Part shown: positions 16,397 to 26,384 of the stretch, piece after piece
Position numbering within the stretch: position 1 is the stretch's first letter
How the letters are laid out: every line of letters begins with the position of its first letter
From: Gemmataceae bacterium
GTDB taxonomy: Bacteria > Planctomycetota > Planctomycetia > Gemmatales > Gemmataceae
Direction of reading: 5' to 3'
Assembly: GCA_019752375.1 (NCBI GenBank)
Contig: JAIEMG010000066.1
Location: 1-44,356 of the forward strand
DNA: 44,356 bases
Program-made: the position numbers and the translations under genes
Notes under the pieces: model-generated
What the model was told of the DNA's origin: nothing
The model's input: only the letters and a program-made list of their open reading frames with translations
The model's database searches: none

Positions 16397-17521
16397 TCAC
16401 AGCAGGTGCTTTCGCGCCTCGTAATACTCGTGCCACGCTTTGCCTTTGCGCCCCTTGACCACGTGATTGAAGTAGTGCTGCAGCTTCTTGATGTCTTCCG
16501 GCGCGTCCTTGAACGCCGACCCCACCAGGTGCTGTACAAGATGTTCGCCGACTACCGTGCCGCTGCCGTAGTAGTAGGCGTGAATGCCGGCCGCGTAGGC
16601 CGTCGAGACTGCCTCGGCCGTGCTCATCGCGGTGGTCAAGGGCTCCAGCGCCTTGCCGTCGGCCGTCTCGCCGGCGCGCAGCTCGTGAAACGTCGTCACC
16701 AGCAGCTCGGTCATCTCCGGCGGCAACGTGGCAGGGACCTCGGCGCGCGCGAGCATCTTCTCCGCCTCGCGCTGCACAAGGGCCATCTCCTGGGCCAGGT
16801 CGGCGATCGGCGGCACCGTCTCGAAGTTGAAGCGCCGCTTGAGGGCTGCCGACATCTCGTTGACGCCGCGGTCGCGTGTGTTGGCGGTGGCGATGACGTT
16901 GAAGCCGGTGCGGGCGTACAGGGACCGCGCGTCGCCATGCATTTCAGGGACCGACATGACACGGTCGCTGAGGATGGAGAGCAGGATGTCCTGTATTTCG
17001 ATCGGACAGCGCGTGATCTCCTCGAAACGGACGATCTTGCCGGTCTGCATGCCATGATAGAGCGGCGCCGGCACGAGGGCGCGCTCGGTCGGCCCCTCCG
17101 CCAGGAGGAGCGCATAGTTCCAGGAGTACTTGATGTTGTCCTCGCTCGTGCCGGCGCTGCCCTGAATGGTGAGCGTGGAATCGCGGCTGATGGCTGCCGC
17201 GAGCAATTCGCTGAGATAGCTCTTGGCGGTGCCTGGCTCGCCGATCAGCATCAAGCCGCGATTGGTGGCCAGGGCAACGACGCAGCGCTCCAGAAAAGAA
17301 CGGCTGCCGACGAACTTCGGCTGCACGTCCAGCGCCTCGTCGCCGAAGACGAACTTCAGCACCGAGGCAGGCGTCAATGTCCAGCCGAGCGGCCGCGGCT
17401 GGCCCATGTCCGCCTTCGCGAGCCGATCGAGCTCATCGGAGTAGAGCATCTCTGAAGCGGGGCGCTGCAACTCGCTGCCGCTCTTCGCGGGCGTGGCCTT
17501 GTCGGCGGTCTTCCTGGGCAT
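16397..17521 (-). CDS. MoxR-type AAA+ ATPase (YehL-like)
   Basis: A 374-residue AAA+ ATPase of the MoxR group, which couples ATP hydrolysis to remodelling or maturing client proteins with VWA partners. Motifs are Walker A GEPGTAKS (94-101), Walker B-like KIVRFEEI (162-169), sensor 1 in [12 protein letters not shown] (around 211-214) and the arginine-finger region ALKRRF (226-231). The Walker B core is EE preceded by Phe rather than Asp (FEE in place of DE), an unusual but not disabling variation. The lid domain runs to about 370. The ATG follows the DUF4132 stop codon by one base, so translation is probably coupled. It is the probable motor of this eight-gene unit. Confidence 0.92.
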   Translation of the reverse strand: MPRKTADKATPAKSGSELQRPASEMLYSDELDRLAKADMGQPRPLGWTLTPASVLKFVFGDEALDVQPKFVGSRSFLERCVVALATNRGLMLIGEPGTAKSYLSELLAAAISRDSTLTIQGSAGTSEDNIKYSWNYALLLAEGPTERALVPAPLYHGMQTGKIVRFEEITRCPIEIQDILLSILSDRVMSVPEMHGDARSLYARTGFNVIATANTRDRGVNEMSAALKRRFNFETVPPIADLAQEMALVQREAEKMLARAEVPATLPPEMTELLVTTFHELRAGETADGKALEPLTTAMSTAEAVSTAYAAGIHAYYYGSGTVVGEHLVQHLVGSAFKDAPEDIKKLQHYFNHVVKGRKGKAWHEYYEARKHLL

Positions 17522-17522
17522 G

Positions 17523-20500
17523 TCATGTTCCCTTGGCTGTCAGTGCCGTCACGTCGCTCAACACCTCGCTGAGGACCACCGCGTCCATGTCGCCCAGCGT
17601 CAGTTTCTTCTCGTTCCGCGCGAATCCGCCGGGGCCGCGAAAGCCGGCCACGAAGTAGAATTCGACGATCGACAGCAGCTCATCGGGCTGGATGTATCCC
17701 ATGCCGACGCTACCGTCGTAACGGACGACGGCCGTGACGTCGGCTGCGGGGAAGGGCTTGGAATGCTCGTCGAAACAGCCTGCATCCATGCCAAGGCCGC
17801 GCGTCCAGCCCCGCTTCTCCAGGCCGAAGACCAACGTCGGCGCCGGCAGCTTGACGCGATCGAATCGCTTGACGTCCTTCTGCCGCCTCTCGGTGTTCTC
17901 CAGGGCGAAGATCGGCCGACCCAGTTGCGGAAAGGGTGGAATAATCTCGTAGTCGCCGAACACTTCGCCCCAGGCGCCTTTCAATTCGTCCGCAAGATGC
18001 AATGGATGCAGCACGCCAACGCTGTCGATGCCCTTGAGCGTACAGGCGGCATCTCCGACATCGGCGTAGGTCTGGTCCTCGGTGACGCGGAAGGTCGTCG
18101 CGAGTTTGCCTTTCTTGTCGTAGCCGGCCCACAGGAGCAAGCGGACCAGGTTCGCCATCAGGGGCTGCTTGACGAGCAGCATTTCAAAATCAGCCAGACG
18201 CCAGCGCCGGCCAACGACCATCGCTTGCTCGAGACGAACGGCCTGGATGCTGGCGACTTCGGCAACCTGCTTTTTCAGCAGCTTCCACTCCTTGACCGCC
18301 TGCTCGGCCTTGGCGGCGTCGTCCTTCGCCGCGGGCCTGGGCAGGTCGGGCTTGACCCGATCCTCCTCGTCCTTGACCATCGGCTTCACGCCGGGCCCGA
18401 GGACGAAACGAAACTTGCGCGGCCCGAAATCGAAAACCCGGCTGCCGCGCTCGTCCAGGTCGCAGTCTGGGACAATGCGGTCTTCCAGCTCCGACTTCGT
18501 CAGCCCCTTGTCCCCGGCAATGGCCTCCATCAGCTCGCGGGCCTTGTTCTTGAGGGCCGGAAACTTGAGCTTCTGAGAGATGCCGTTGAGCTGCATGAGG
18601 GCCGTGTCCGTGCCGATGGCGCGGAGGCATTCGAGGCCGAGGACAGCGCGCGGATGCTGGTTCTCCCCGGGCCAGGCACGGATCAACGGAGCGAGCCTCA
18701 GCGCGGCGGCGTCGGATCCCAGAAAGCCGAGGGAAAGCATCGCCCATTTTTGTTTGATCGGGGCGCCTTCCCCCATCCAGGCCTCAAACAAGGACCAGGC
18801 AAAGGCGTCGAGGCTGTCAGTATCCGCATGCCCCTTGAGCCCTATCAGCAATTCGGGCGGCGCCGCGAGTTCCGCATTCTGCAAGGCCAGCAGGATTGCC
18901 GCCACGTGGGCGGGCGGCAACCGCCGGCCGTCGATCACAACCGCCGGCAAGCGCGCCAGGTCCACAAATCCAGCGCCAGGCAATGGCCGGAGCGTGCTGG
19001 CTTGCTTGGCGGACTTCGTCAGCCAGGCAGGGGCGCTCTTTTCGGAAAGCTCCGGATACACTTTCTCCACACGCTCGAGCACTTCTCGCTGGACGAACGC
19101 GGCCAGGTCCGCGGAAGCACGTTTCGCCGCCGCTGCAATGGTTGCAGTATGTCCCGTGCGATTCTGGTCGCGCAAGTACTGGAGAGCGGCCCCGGCCAGC
19201 TTCCCCTTGCCTGCGGCAACCGACACAAGACCCGCGATGGCATTGCCGACTTCGGTCTCCAACCACTCCCGCGCCAGCCGCGGTGATTTGGCGGACTTGC
19301 TTAACTCCAGCATGTGCTCCGCGGCTTCGGGCGCCTTCACCCGGGCGAACACTGCCAGCATGTCCTCACAGTGCTGCTTGTTCGTGATGGCCAGGATGGC
19401 ATCGCGGACCACATCGAGGGCCCGTAGCTCCGTGGTGGCGAGCCAGCCACGAATGTGCTCGGGCCGGTCCCATTTGAGCTTCAGGCGGCGAAACTCCGAC
19501 TCGATGATCTCGGGACTTCCCAGGGCCAGAACGAACTCGGGGGGATGATAGAGTGCGGGATAGGTGACTGGCAGGGCCGGGTCTTGCCATCCCTGCACGA
19601 TCTGGCGGAGCTCCTTGTGGCAACCGAGCATCGCGCCAAAATAGACCGATGCGGGGTAGTAGTCCCAGCTCTTGGTTGGCTTCACGTGCACATCGATCAA
19701 ATTTGCCACGAGCCGGCGAAGCGACGCCAACTGTGCGTTGGTGCAATGCAAGAGGACGTTGTCGCGGAAGCACGTGGTTTCCGCGACAATGTTATTGCCA
19801 TTCCCGCGTATCTCGATGTAGTTGCTGAGTAACTCTTCCGGGCCAATCAGGTGCGCCAGCGCACGCAGCATTTCCGGATGGAAGTACACAACCTTTTTCA
19901 GCCGCTTCCGGATCTGATCCGGCCCCAGCTCGTCACTCTTTGGTAACGATTTCACGACCTCGGCGAGCGGCTCCTTGTAATCGATGGACGCAAAGAGGCT
20001 AAACCAGAACGCCGCTTCCGGGCGCGTCATCGCCAGCGGGACCTGCAGTTGTTGCGCCCAGTTGGACGCGAAGAAGCTCTTGACCTTCCGCGCCCGTTCC
20101 TCACAGGCTTCGCGATCGAACGGCTGCGGTGCCGGACGGGGAATCGGCGTCCACGGCTTCCACGAGGCCGCAAACCAGTCGGAAGCATCGAGGTCAATTT
20201 GTCGGGTGACTTCAAGGTTCACTTCACGCCGGGGCCCTTCACCAAGCACCTGGGCCAGGTTCTGCTCCGGGGCAGGTTCCTTACGCGGCTTCGGGGTCCT
20301 GGGAGTCGATCGCTTCCTGGCCGCCAGTTCCTTTCCGAGGCGAGAGTATTCCGTGTCGCGCGCGTAATGCTCTTCGTAGCCCTCGACCAACTTCCCGGCG
20401 ATCAGCTTCTCGTAGGCTTTCAATGCGGCGTCCCGACTGGGAAATTCCTTGGTTTTCGTCTGGCCGGTGCGTTTGCTCCAGTGGGCGGTGTACTTCGGGA

Positions 20501-20795
20501 TCTTGCCGTAGTGAACGACGACGGAACTGTCATCCAGCCATATGTTCCAGAACTTGCCGGGCTTGGTTTTCGTGTGGTGGAAAACCCTGCGGCTGAGCGA
20601 ACACCCGGTTTCGTGCCAGCCTTGCTTTTCCTTTGCCTTGAGCTTGGCTTCGAACTCTTTCGCCGCACTCTTCTCGTCGGCCTCGCCCCAGTAGGTGCCG
20701 CTGCCGTCCTCGTGCTCGATGATGAGGTCGGTCGCCTTCACGTAGATCTGCCAAACGCCTCGGACACCCTTCTTGTGCAACTCGCGCATCTTCAT
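17523..20795 (-). CDS. WGR-like/DUF4132 protein (MolR/YehI-like), second copy
   Basis: A 1090-residue relative of E. coli YehI/MolR-type proteins. Residues about 80-160 contain a divergent WGR-like domain in which the signature reads [10 protein letters not shown], followed by GQTKTKEF and [19 protein letters not shown]. Residues about 12-65 look like a further degenerate copy (WQIYV to KQGWHE). A long helical, repeat-like middle (about 220-780) follows. The DUF4132 block (about 790-985) contains [55 protein letters not shown] conserved tail ends [11 protein letters not shown]. It is cytoplasmic with no enzymatic motif. It lies 16 bases after a paralogue and one base before the MoxR gene. The two ATGs at 20795 and 20789 are equally possible starts. 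Confidence 0.85.
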   Translation of the reverse strand: MKMRELHKKGVRGVWQIYVKATDLIIEHEDGSGTYWGEADEKSAAKEFEAKLKAKEKQGWHETGCSLSRRVFHHTKTKPGKFWNIWLDDSSVVVHYGKIPKYTAHWSKRTGQTKTKEFPSRDAALKAYEKLIAGKLVEGYEEHYARDTEYSRLGKELAARKRSTPRTPKPRKEPAPEQNLAQVLGEGPRREVNLEVTRQIDLDASDWFAASWKPWTPIPRPAPQPFDREACEERARKVKSFFASNWAQQLQVPLAMTRPEAAFWFSLFASIDYKEPLAEVVKSLPKSDELGPDQIRKRLKKVVYFHPEMLRALAHLIGPEELLSNYIEIRGNGNNIVAETTCFRDNVLLHCTNAQLASLRRLVANLIDVHVKPTKSWDYYPASVYFGAMLGCHKELRQIVQGWQDPALPVTYPALYHPPEFVLALGSPEIIESEFRRLKLKWDRPEHIRGWLATTELRALDVVRDAILAITNKQHCEDMLAVFARVKAPEAAEHMLELSKSAKSPRLAREWLETEVGNAIAGLVSVAAGKGKLAGAALQYLRDQNRTGHTATIAAAAKRASADLAAFVQREVLERVEKVYPELSEKSAPAWLTKSAKQASTLRPLPGAGFVDLARLPAVVIDGRRLPPAHVAAILLALQNAELAAPPELLIGLKGHADTDSLDAFAWSLFEAWMGEGAPIKQKWAMLSLGFLGSDAAALRLAPLIRAWPGENQHPRAVLGLECLRAIGTDTALMQLNGISQKLKFPALKNKARELMEAIAGDKGLTKSELEDRIVPDCDLDERGSRVFDFGPRKFRFVLGPGVKPMVKDEEDRVKPDLPRPAAKDDAAKAEQAVKEWKLLKKQVAEVASIQAVRLEQAMVVGRRWRLADFEMLLVKQPLMANLVRLLLWAGYDKKGKLATTFRVTEDQTYADVGDAACTLKGIDSVGVLHPLHLADELKGAWGEVFGDYEIIPPFPQLGRPIFALENTERRQKDVKRFDRVKLPAPTLVFGLEKRGWTRGLGMDAGCFDEHSKPFPAADVTAVVRYDGSVGMGYIQPDELLSIVEFYFVAGFRGPGGFARNEKKLTLGDMDAVVLSEVLSDVTALTAKGT

Positions 20796-20811
20796 GAGTA
20801 GACCCTTCAGG

Positions 20812-23622
20812 TCACTTCGCCTTCGCCGCCACCGTGGCCAGATCGGCCAGGACCTCGCTCAGCACCACCGGATCGACCTTGCCTAACGCTACCTTCTTTT
20901 TCTTGTCGTGATGAGGGTATGACTCGGGGACATAGACGCCCGGCAGGAAGAAGCAGTGCGTGATCTTCTGGTCCTCCCAGTCGGGCAAGCCCATGGGAAT
21001 GCCATCCTCGAAGCAGACGAGCGCCGAGACGTTGGCCGAGGGAAACGGCTTGCAGTACTCCATGATGACGCCGTGATCGTCGCCGGATCCGCGCGTCCAG
21101 GCCAGCTTCTCCAGTGCGCCTTTCAGAGCCAGCGCGGGAACCTTGAGACCCTGGAAGCGTGCGATCTCGGAGCTCTTCTCCTCGCCTTTTTCCAGGGTGT
21201 GAATGGTCCGGCCCAGCTGCGGAAAGGGCGGAATGATCTCGTAGTCGCCAAATACTTCGCCCCACCCGTGGCGCTCGTCCGTCAAGTGCAGCGGGTGGAC
21301 GATGCCGACTTCCTCGATTCCCTTCAAGCGAAATGCCTCGTCCTTGACGTCGGCGAACGTCTGGTCCTCGGTCACGCGGAAGGTGGCGGACAGCTTCCCG
21401 TTGCTATAGCCGGCCCAGAGCAGGAGACGCACCAGGTTGATCAGCAACGGATGGCGCACCAGCAGTGTTTCGAACTCCGCCAGCGGCCAGCGCCGGCCGG
21501 TGACCATGGCCTGCTCCAGGCGCAAGGCCTGTAGCTTGGCCACCTCGGCAACCTGCTTCTTGAGCAACTTCCACTCCTGCACCGCTTGCTCAGCCCTCGT
21601 CGCGTCGTCCTTGGCGCCGGGCTTGGGCAGGTCGGGCTTCACGACGCCGCCGTCGTCCTTGACCATCGGCTTCATTTGCGGGCCGAGCACGAGACGGAAC
21701 TGACGCGAACCGAAGTCGAACACCCGGCTGCCGCGTTCGTCGAGGTCGCAATCGGGCACGATGCGGTCCTCGAGTTGGCTGCGCGTCAGACCCTTCGCCG
21801 CCGCAATGGCATCCATGAACTCGCGTGCCTTGTTCTTCAGGCCCTGGAACTTGAGCTTCTGGGCGATGCCGTTGAGCTGCATGAGGGCGGTGTCGCTACC
21901 GATGGCGCGCAGACACTCGAGGCCGACGACTGCACGCTGATGCTGGCTCTCGCCGGGCCAGACGCGGATGAGCGGCGTGAGCTTCAGCGCACAGCCGTCG
22001 CCGCCCAGCAGGCCGATCGCCGTCATCCCCCACTTTTGCTTGCTCGGATAGCCCTCGTTCTGCCACTGCTCGAACAGCGTCCAGGCAAACGCGTCGAGCG
22101 AATCGGCAGCCGCATGCTCTTTCATGGCTGCGATCAGCGCGTGCGGCTGGTCCGGCGAGCTGTTCTGCAATGCCAGGAGGACTGCGGCCACCTGCTCGTC
22201 GCCGAGCCGGCTGTCCTTCACCCGCAGCGGCGCGAGACTCGCGGGCTGCGCCCAACCGGAGTCTTTCACGGGCTTCAAGAGCGCCGCCTGCTTGAATGCT
22301 GTCTTGAGTGCGGCGGGGGTCGACTTGTCGTCGAGAAGGGGGTGAACCTTTTCGACCTGTTCCAGGACCTCTTTGCGCACCCGGTCGGCTGCCTCGGCAG
22401 GGGCGCTCTTCAAACAGCTTTTGATGAGGTCGGCATGGCCTTCGCGCTTCTTGCCCCGGAGGTAATCGAGCGCGGCGGAGGCAAGCTTGCCCCGGCCGCC
22501 CGCGATGGGAATCAGTCCCGCGATGGCGTTGCCGACCTGCTCATCGAGCCATTGACGAGCGATACCGGGAGCCTTCGAGGACAGCTTCAATTCCAGCATG
22601 TGCGGGGCGGCTTCGGGGGCCTTGACGAGCGCGAAGGCCGAGAGCAGTCGCTCGGCCACTTCCTTGGCGGATCGATGCTTGTCATCACACCACCCTGCTT
22701 CCACGCTCAGAATGCACCCGGCAATGTAATCCAGCGCATTCAGCTCCGTGCAAGCCAGGCAGGCGCGCACGTGGCATGGCATGCGCAACGGTAGTTTGAG
22801 CCGGCGCAGCTCGCTCTCCACCTGCTTGGGACCGCTCAGGCCGAATACCAGGCGTTGTGGCGACTGGTAGTCTCCGTGGTGCCCCTGGCGGTAGAGATCG
22901 TCGGGCAGGTCCGCGAGCAGGCGCGCGATCGGAGCGTGCAAACCGATCAGGGCGCCAACATAGAATGCCGGGGCGTATGCCCCGGTCTGCACCTTGGGCG
23001 GCTTGGCGGTGCTCATCGCTTTCAGAATCAGCTTTCGCAGTTTCTCGACGTCACGGTCCGATGCGAATGGCAACCAGTTCAGGCGGAAACTCTCCAACAA
23101 GGCATGCTGCTGGCTGATCGCCGACCAGTAGGCATCTTCCGGCAGGCCATTGAGCGATTCCCAGAATTCGTCCCAGTCGAATTCGTTCGATTCGGGGAGT
23201 GGCCGCGCCGTCCGCGGGCGCCAGGTCGCCCAGAGCCAGTCATCCGGATCGAGGTCGATGGTGTGGGTGACAGCTGTGCTGACGCCCTGTGCGACAGAAC
23301 CCGGCATGGGCGGCGGGCCTGGCGCGGGCTCCGCGGGAACGGTCGGTTCCTTGCTGCTTTTGCCTTTCTTGACGGCAGCTGGTTTGGTCGTCGCGACCGG
23401 TGCGGCTGCAGCGCCCGTCTCCACGTAGCCCTTCTTGATCTTCTCCGCGATCAGCTTCTCGCAAGCCTCCTTCGCCTTCGCCTCGCTGGCGAACTCCTTG
23501 GTCTGTGTCTGCCCCGCCGTGCCGATGCGGCCGAACGCGACCGTGAACGCATTGCCGTCCTGGTCGATCGCCCAGAACTTGCTCGAGCTGCCTTCAACCA
23601 ACTGAAATTCGCGCCGGCTCAT
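20812..23622 (-). CDS. WGR/DUF4132 protein (MolR/YehI-like), first copy
   Basis: A 936-residue protein that opens the eight-gene unit. Residues 1-68 are a clear WGR domain (FAVxFGRIG as VAFGRIG at 28-34, then GQTQTKEF and AKEACEKLIAEKIKKGY); WGR domains in PARP proteins bind DNA ends. A Pro/Ala-rich linker (about 70-115) and a helical middle follow. The DUF4132 block (about 640-835) has [50 protein letters not shown] and [15 protein letters not shown]. It is clearly paralogous to the next gene. I chose the ATG at 23622, which starts the WGR domain and has GAGAG upstream, rather than the earlier in-frame ATG at 23718. In E. coli this family was once linked to molybdate metabolism; the true role is unresolved. 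Confidence 0.87.
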   Translation of the reverse strand: MSRREFQLVEGSSSKFWAIDQDGNAFTVAFGRIGTAGQTQTKEFASEAKAKEACEKLIAEKIKKGYVETGAAAAPVATTKPAAVKKGKSSKEPTVPAEPAPGPPPMPGSVAQGVSTAVTHTIDLDPDDWLWATWRPRTARPLPESNEFDWDEFWESLNGLPEDAYWSAISQQHALLESFRLNWLPFASDRDVEKLRKLILKAMSTAKPPKVQTGAYAPAFYVGALIGLHAPIARLLADLPDDLYRQGHHGDYQSPQRLVFGLSGPKQVESELRRLKLPLRMPCHVRACLACTELNALDYIAGCILSVEAGWCDDKHRSAKEVAERLLSAFALVKAPEAAPHMLELKLSSKAPGIARQWLDEQVGNAIAGLIPIAGGRGKLASAALDYLRGKKREGHADLIKSCLKSAPAEAADRVRKEVLEQVEKVHPLLDDKSTPAALKTAFKQAALLKPVKDSGWAQPASLAPLRVKDSRLGDEQVAAVLLALQNSSPDQPHALIAAMKEHAAADSLDAFAWTLFEQWQNEGYPSKQKWGMTAIGLLGGDGCALKLTPLIRVWPGESQHQRAVVGLECLRAIGSDTALMQLNGIAQKLKFQGLKNKAREFMDAIAAAKGLTRSQLEDRIVPDCDLDERGSRVFDFGSRQFRLVLGPQMKPMVKDDGGVVKPDLPKPGAKDDATRAEQAVQEWKLLKKQVAEVAKLQALRLEQAMVTGRRWPLAEFETLLVRHPLLINLVRLLLWAGYSNGKLSATFRVTEDQTFADVKDEAFRLKGIEEVGIVHPLHLTDERHGWGEVFGDYEIIPPFPQLGRTIHTLEKGEEKSSEIARFQGLKVPALALKGALEKLAWTRGSGDDHGVIMEYCKPFPSANVSALVCFEDGIPMGLPDWEDQKITHCFFLPGVYVPESYPHHDKKKKVALGKVDPVVLSEVLADLATVAAKAK

Positions 23623-23823
23623 GGATGCTCTCGCTGGTTCACCACTGGAACGTGGGATTTGAGACCGAGGTGATCGGGAGAAAGTGTAATGAGTTCCGAG
23701 CGAGAAATCTGCCGCCAATCCAGCAAAATATCGCTCGATGAACCGGCCCTATCCGAAGCCAAGCCGCTACTTCGTGGCGGGGCGCGGTCCAAGGTGGCCA
23801 TCGCGATCGCCGACGGGAGCGGG

Positions 23824-25104
23824 CTACCAGTACCTCATCGCCTCTTCGAACAGCTTTGCCAGTTCTTCTTCGCCGGCCGGCCGGGGGGATAGCTTCGTGA
23901 CGCGATGCTGCGGCACCGTTCCCTTCACCAAAGCGGGTATGTCGGCAGCGCCATAGCCGACCGCGTGCAGCCCGTTCGGCATGCGCAGCACCTGCATGAA
24001 ATGAATGATACGGTCCGCCAGGACTCGGCCGACGTCCTCGGGCCGCGCCTTGCTCACGTCGGCGCCCAGCACCTCCGCGGCACGCAGGTGCCGTTCCGGG
24101 CAGGCCGCGGCCGTGAAGCGGAAGACCGCCGGCGCGTTCAGGATCACGCTCATGCCGTGCGGCACCATCGGGTGATCGACGTCGTAGCCCGCGGGCTTGA
24201 AACCGCGCACCATCCCGGATACCGGGTAGGACATCCCGTGCGGCAGATGCACGCCGGCGTTGCCGAAGCCGACGCCCGCATAGGCCGACGCCAGGATCAT
24301 CTGGGCGCGGGCCTGGTCGTCGCTCGGGTCGGCCACGGCACGCGGCAAGCTCTCCGCCACCATGCGCAGCGCCTGCAACACCCAGACGTCACTGATGGGA
24401 TTGGAGCCTTGATAGGCGGGACGGAGCAACGGCCGGGCCGGTCGCGGCCGCTGGTCATAGGGGATGGCCGTGTACGACTCCAGCGCGTGGCTGAGCACGT
24501 CGAGCCCCGCGGAGGCGGCGACGGCTGCCGGCTGCGTGCGCGTATTGTCCGGATCGAGAAGGCCGAGCGTCGGCTTGAGGCGGCGGTGGGCGATCCCGGT
24601 CTTGGCGTGCAGACGCACCAGGTCGAAGATGGCGACGCCGGTCGTCTCGCTGCCTGTGCCCGCGGTGGTCGGGATCGCGAACAACGGCCTCAGCGGCCCC
24701 GGCGGCGGCACTCCCTTGCCGATCGGCGGATTGACGTAGTCGAGGAAGTCCGCTGGTGGGTAGGTCGCATACAGGTTAGCGGCCTTGGCCGTGTCGATCA
24801 CCGAACCACCACCCACCGCCACGAACGCCTGAAAATCGCCTGCTTTCGCAACCGCGATCGCCTCCTGAAACGACTCCTCGGTCGGCTCTACGCGGACCCG
24901 GTCGAAGAGTTGATACCGAACCTTGGCCTCGTCGAGCGACTCGAGGACCGCGATCGCCGGCGGCAGCTTGCGCACCAGCGGATCGGTGACGACCAGGACG
25001 TTTCGCAAACCCAGGTCGGCCAGCTCCGCGCCGATCTCGCGCGTCACGCCGGCGCCATAGCGAATGCTTGACGTGGCCATCTCGAAAGCAGTTTCAAGTT
25101 CCAT
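23824..25104 (-). CDS. Hydroxyacid-oxoacid transhydrogenase (iron-type ADH family)
   Basis: A 426-residue group III metal-dependent dehydrogenase. It most resembles hydroxyacid-oxoacid transhydrogenase (ADHFE1), which converts 4-hydroxybutyrate plus 2-oxoglutarate to succinate semialdehyde plus D-2-hydroxyglutarate. Motifs include GGGSVID (98-104, nucleotide), TTAGTGSE (146-153), the metal-ligand set D202, H207 (DVLSHALES), H286, H289 (GVHLPHGMSYP) and H316, and the family-typical stretch GMVRGFKPAGYDVDHPMVPHG. Length is normal. Its start codon lies inside the end of the isochorismatase-like gene (11-base overlap), so the two are co-transcribed. Another iron-type alcohol dehydrogenase activity cannot be excluded. 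Confidence 0.9.
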   Translation of the reverse strand: MELETAFEMATSSIRYGAGVTREIGAELADLGLRNVLVVTDPLVRKLPPAIAVLESLDEAKVRYQLFDRVRVEPTEESFQEAIAVAKAGDFQAFVAVGGGSVIDTAKAANLYATYPPADFLDYVNPPIGKGVPPPGPLRPLFAIPTTAGTGSETTGVAIFDLVRLHAKTGIAHRRLKPTLGLLDPDNTRTQPAAVAASAGLDVLSHALESYTAIPYDQRPRPARPLLRPAYQGSNPISDVWVLQALRMVAESLPRAVADPSDDQARAQMILASAYAGVGFGNAGVHLPHGMSYPVSGMVRGFKPAGYDVDHPMVPHGMSVILNAPAVFRFTAAACPERHLRAAEVLGADVSKARPEDVGRVLADRIIHFMQVLRMPNGLHAVGYGAADIPALVKGTVPQHRVTKLSPRPAGEEELAKLFEEAMRYW

Positions 25105-25828
25105 GGGAGAGTCTCACCACCATCTGGCGGATGCCGAACGACCGGCCCAGCACGCACATGTTCGTGTGCACCCCCATGAGCACGACGTTCTTGATCCCCT
25201 CCTGTTCGCAGAAGTTGAAGATCTCCTCGCCGCTGTCGCTGACGCCGTCGAAGCTGACGATGTCGAGCCCGGCATGCTCCTTCGTGTACTTCTTGACGAT
25301 CGGGCCCAGCAGGGCGTCGTCGCACGCGCACTTGGAGGTGTCCACCGGCATGGCCGGCTCGCGCGTCTCGTCGAGATAGCACCACTTGGCGATCGGCACC
25401 GGCGGCTTGGTAGCCTTGGCCTGCTGCATGCGCTTGCGGTAGGGCGTCTCGGCGTACATGTTCATGGTGTCGCTGGGCGCATGGATGATCATGGCGCCGT
25501 GGTTGCGGGCAGCAGTGAGCACGGCATTCATCCTCGGTACCAGAACGCCGACGCGCTGCGCGGCCGACTTGCAATAGAGGTCGTCCCACATGTCGCAAAC
25601 AATGATGGCAGTCTCGGAAACCTCCCAGTCGACCGTCTTCTCCGCGACCTGGAATTTGCCGCTCTTGGGCGTCCCCTCCTTGCGCTCCCGAAGCGTCAGC
25701 CGGAATTTGCCGGGCACTTTCGGACGGTTGGGCAGGCGCTCTTCCTCCTTGTCGGCGGTAAGTGCCGGGACGGTGAGGCCGAGGGCCAGGACTGAAATAA
25801 GGAGCATCCAGCGACTGGTGCGAGACAT
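25094..25828 (-). CDS. Secreted isochorismatase-fold hydrolase, possibly C-terminally truncated
   Basis: A 244-residue cysteine hydrolase with a Sec signal peptide (about 1-25, ending PALTA). The isochorismatase-like core has the catalytic aspartate in CDMWDD (D79) and the catalytic cysteine in GVHTNMC (C225). The protein stops only 19 residues after that cysteine (GRSFGIRQMVVRLSHGT), whereas members of this group as I remember them continue with another strand, helix and tail of about 50 residues. This suggests loss of the C-terminus by deletion or frameshift, with the next gene's start lying in the junction. Activity is therefore uncertain. The ATG at 25828 has GGAAGGA upstream. It would act outside the cytoplasm on an amide or ester of unknown identity. 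Confidence 0.78.
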   Translation of the reverse strand: MSRTSRWMLLISVLALGLTVPALTADKEEERLPNRPKVPGKFRLTLRERKEGTPKSGKFQVAEKTVDWEVSETAIIVCDMWDDLYCKSAAQRVGVLVPRMNAVLTAARNHGAMIIHAPSDTMNMYAETPYRKRMQQAKATKPPVPIAKWCYLDETREPAMPVDTSKCACDDALLGPIVKKYTKEHAGLDIVSFDGVSDSGEEIFNFCEQEGIKNVVLMGVHTNMCVLGRSFGIRQMVVRLSHGT

Positions 25829-26384
25829 GACGTCGTCCTTCCTGGTTTCGTTTTGCATTCGTGCTCGGCGACCGGATCCGGATGACCTGGCACGATCGGG
25901 TCTTCCCTGGTGCTATATAACCCGGCGGAACAGAAAATCATAGCATGACGACCCTCTCGCCCGACCCTTTGCGTCGATTCACTGTCGAAGCAGGGCCGTG
26001 TCATCTTTCATCGACCGCTGCTTCCTGTCGCGCGGCGGCGTATCGCCATCACGAGATATTTGAATTGGGTGCAACTGCGTTTTCTACAAGGGAAACAGCA
26101 ATCCTACACGGGAAAAACAAGGTTTTCGGCCATTCGGAGACCGGAAAATCGACCATTAATGCCCAAATTTGGGCAGCGATTGCAGCACGAAACTGACACG
26201 AGCTTTGAGAAGACCCTGAAAAACAGGGCATCTGCTACTCAAGCTCATCCTGTAGAATTAGCAGCTGCACCCATTTGAATTTTTCGTCTGCGCTTCTTGC
26301 TTTGGATCCCGTCTAATGATTGGGGTGTCCCACGACACGCCTCCTCCTACCCCGACTGCCTGCCCGCCATCCGGAGATGGTTTC
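25829..26384. other. Gene-free intergenic stretch
   Basis: About 555 bases between divergent genes with no credible coding frame. The section 26050-26290 is AT-richer than its surroundings and contains the perfect 14-base palindrome gcccaaatttgggc at 26161-26174. Promoters for the divergent genes on both sides probably lie here, but I could not identify them with confidence. Confidence 0.6.
26161..26174. promoter_or_regulatory. 14-base perfect palindrome
   Basis: The sequence gcccaaatttgggc is self-complementary over all 14 bases with no loop, the shape of a dimeric regulator's operator. It lies about 210 bases upstream of the second DUF1501 gene. No regulator gene is adjacent, so the role is unproven. 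Confidence 0.3.
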
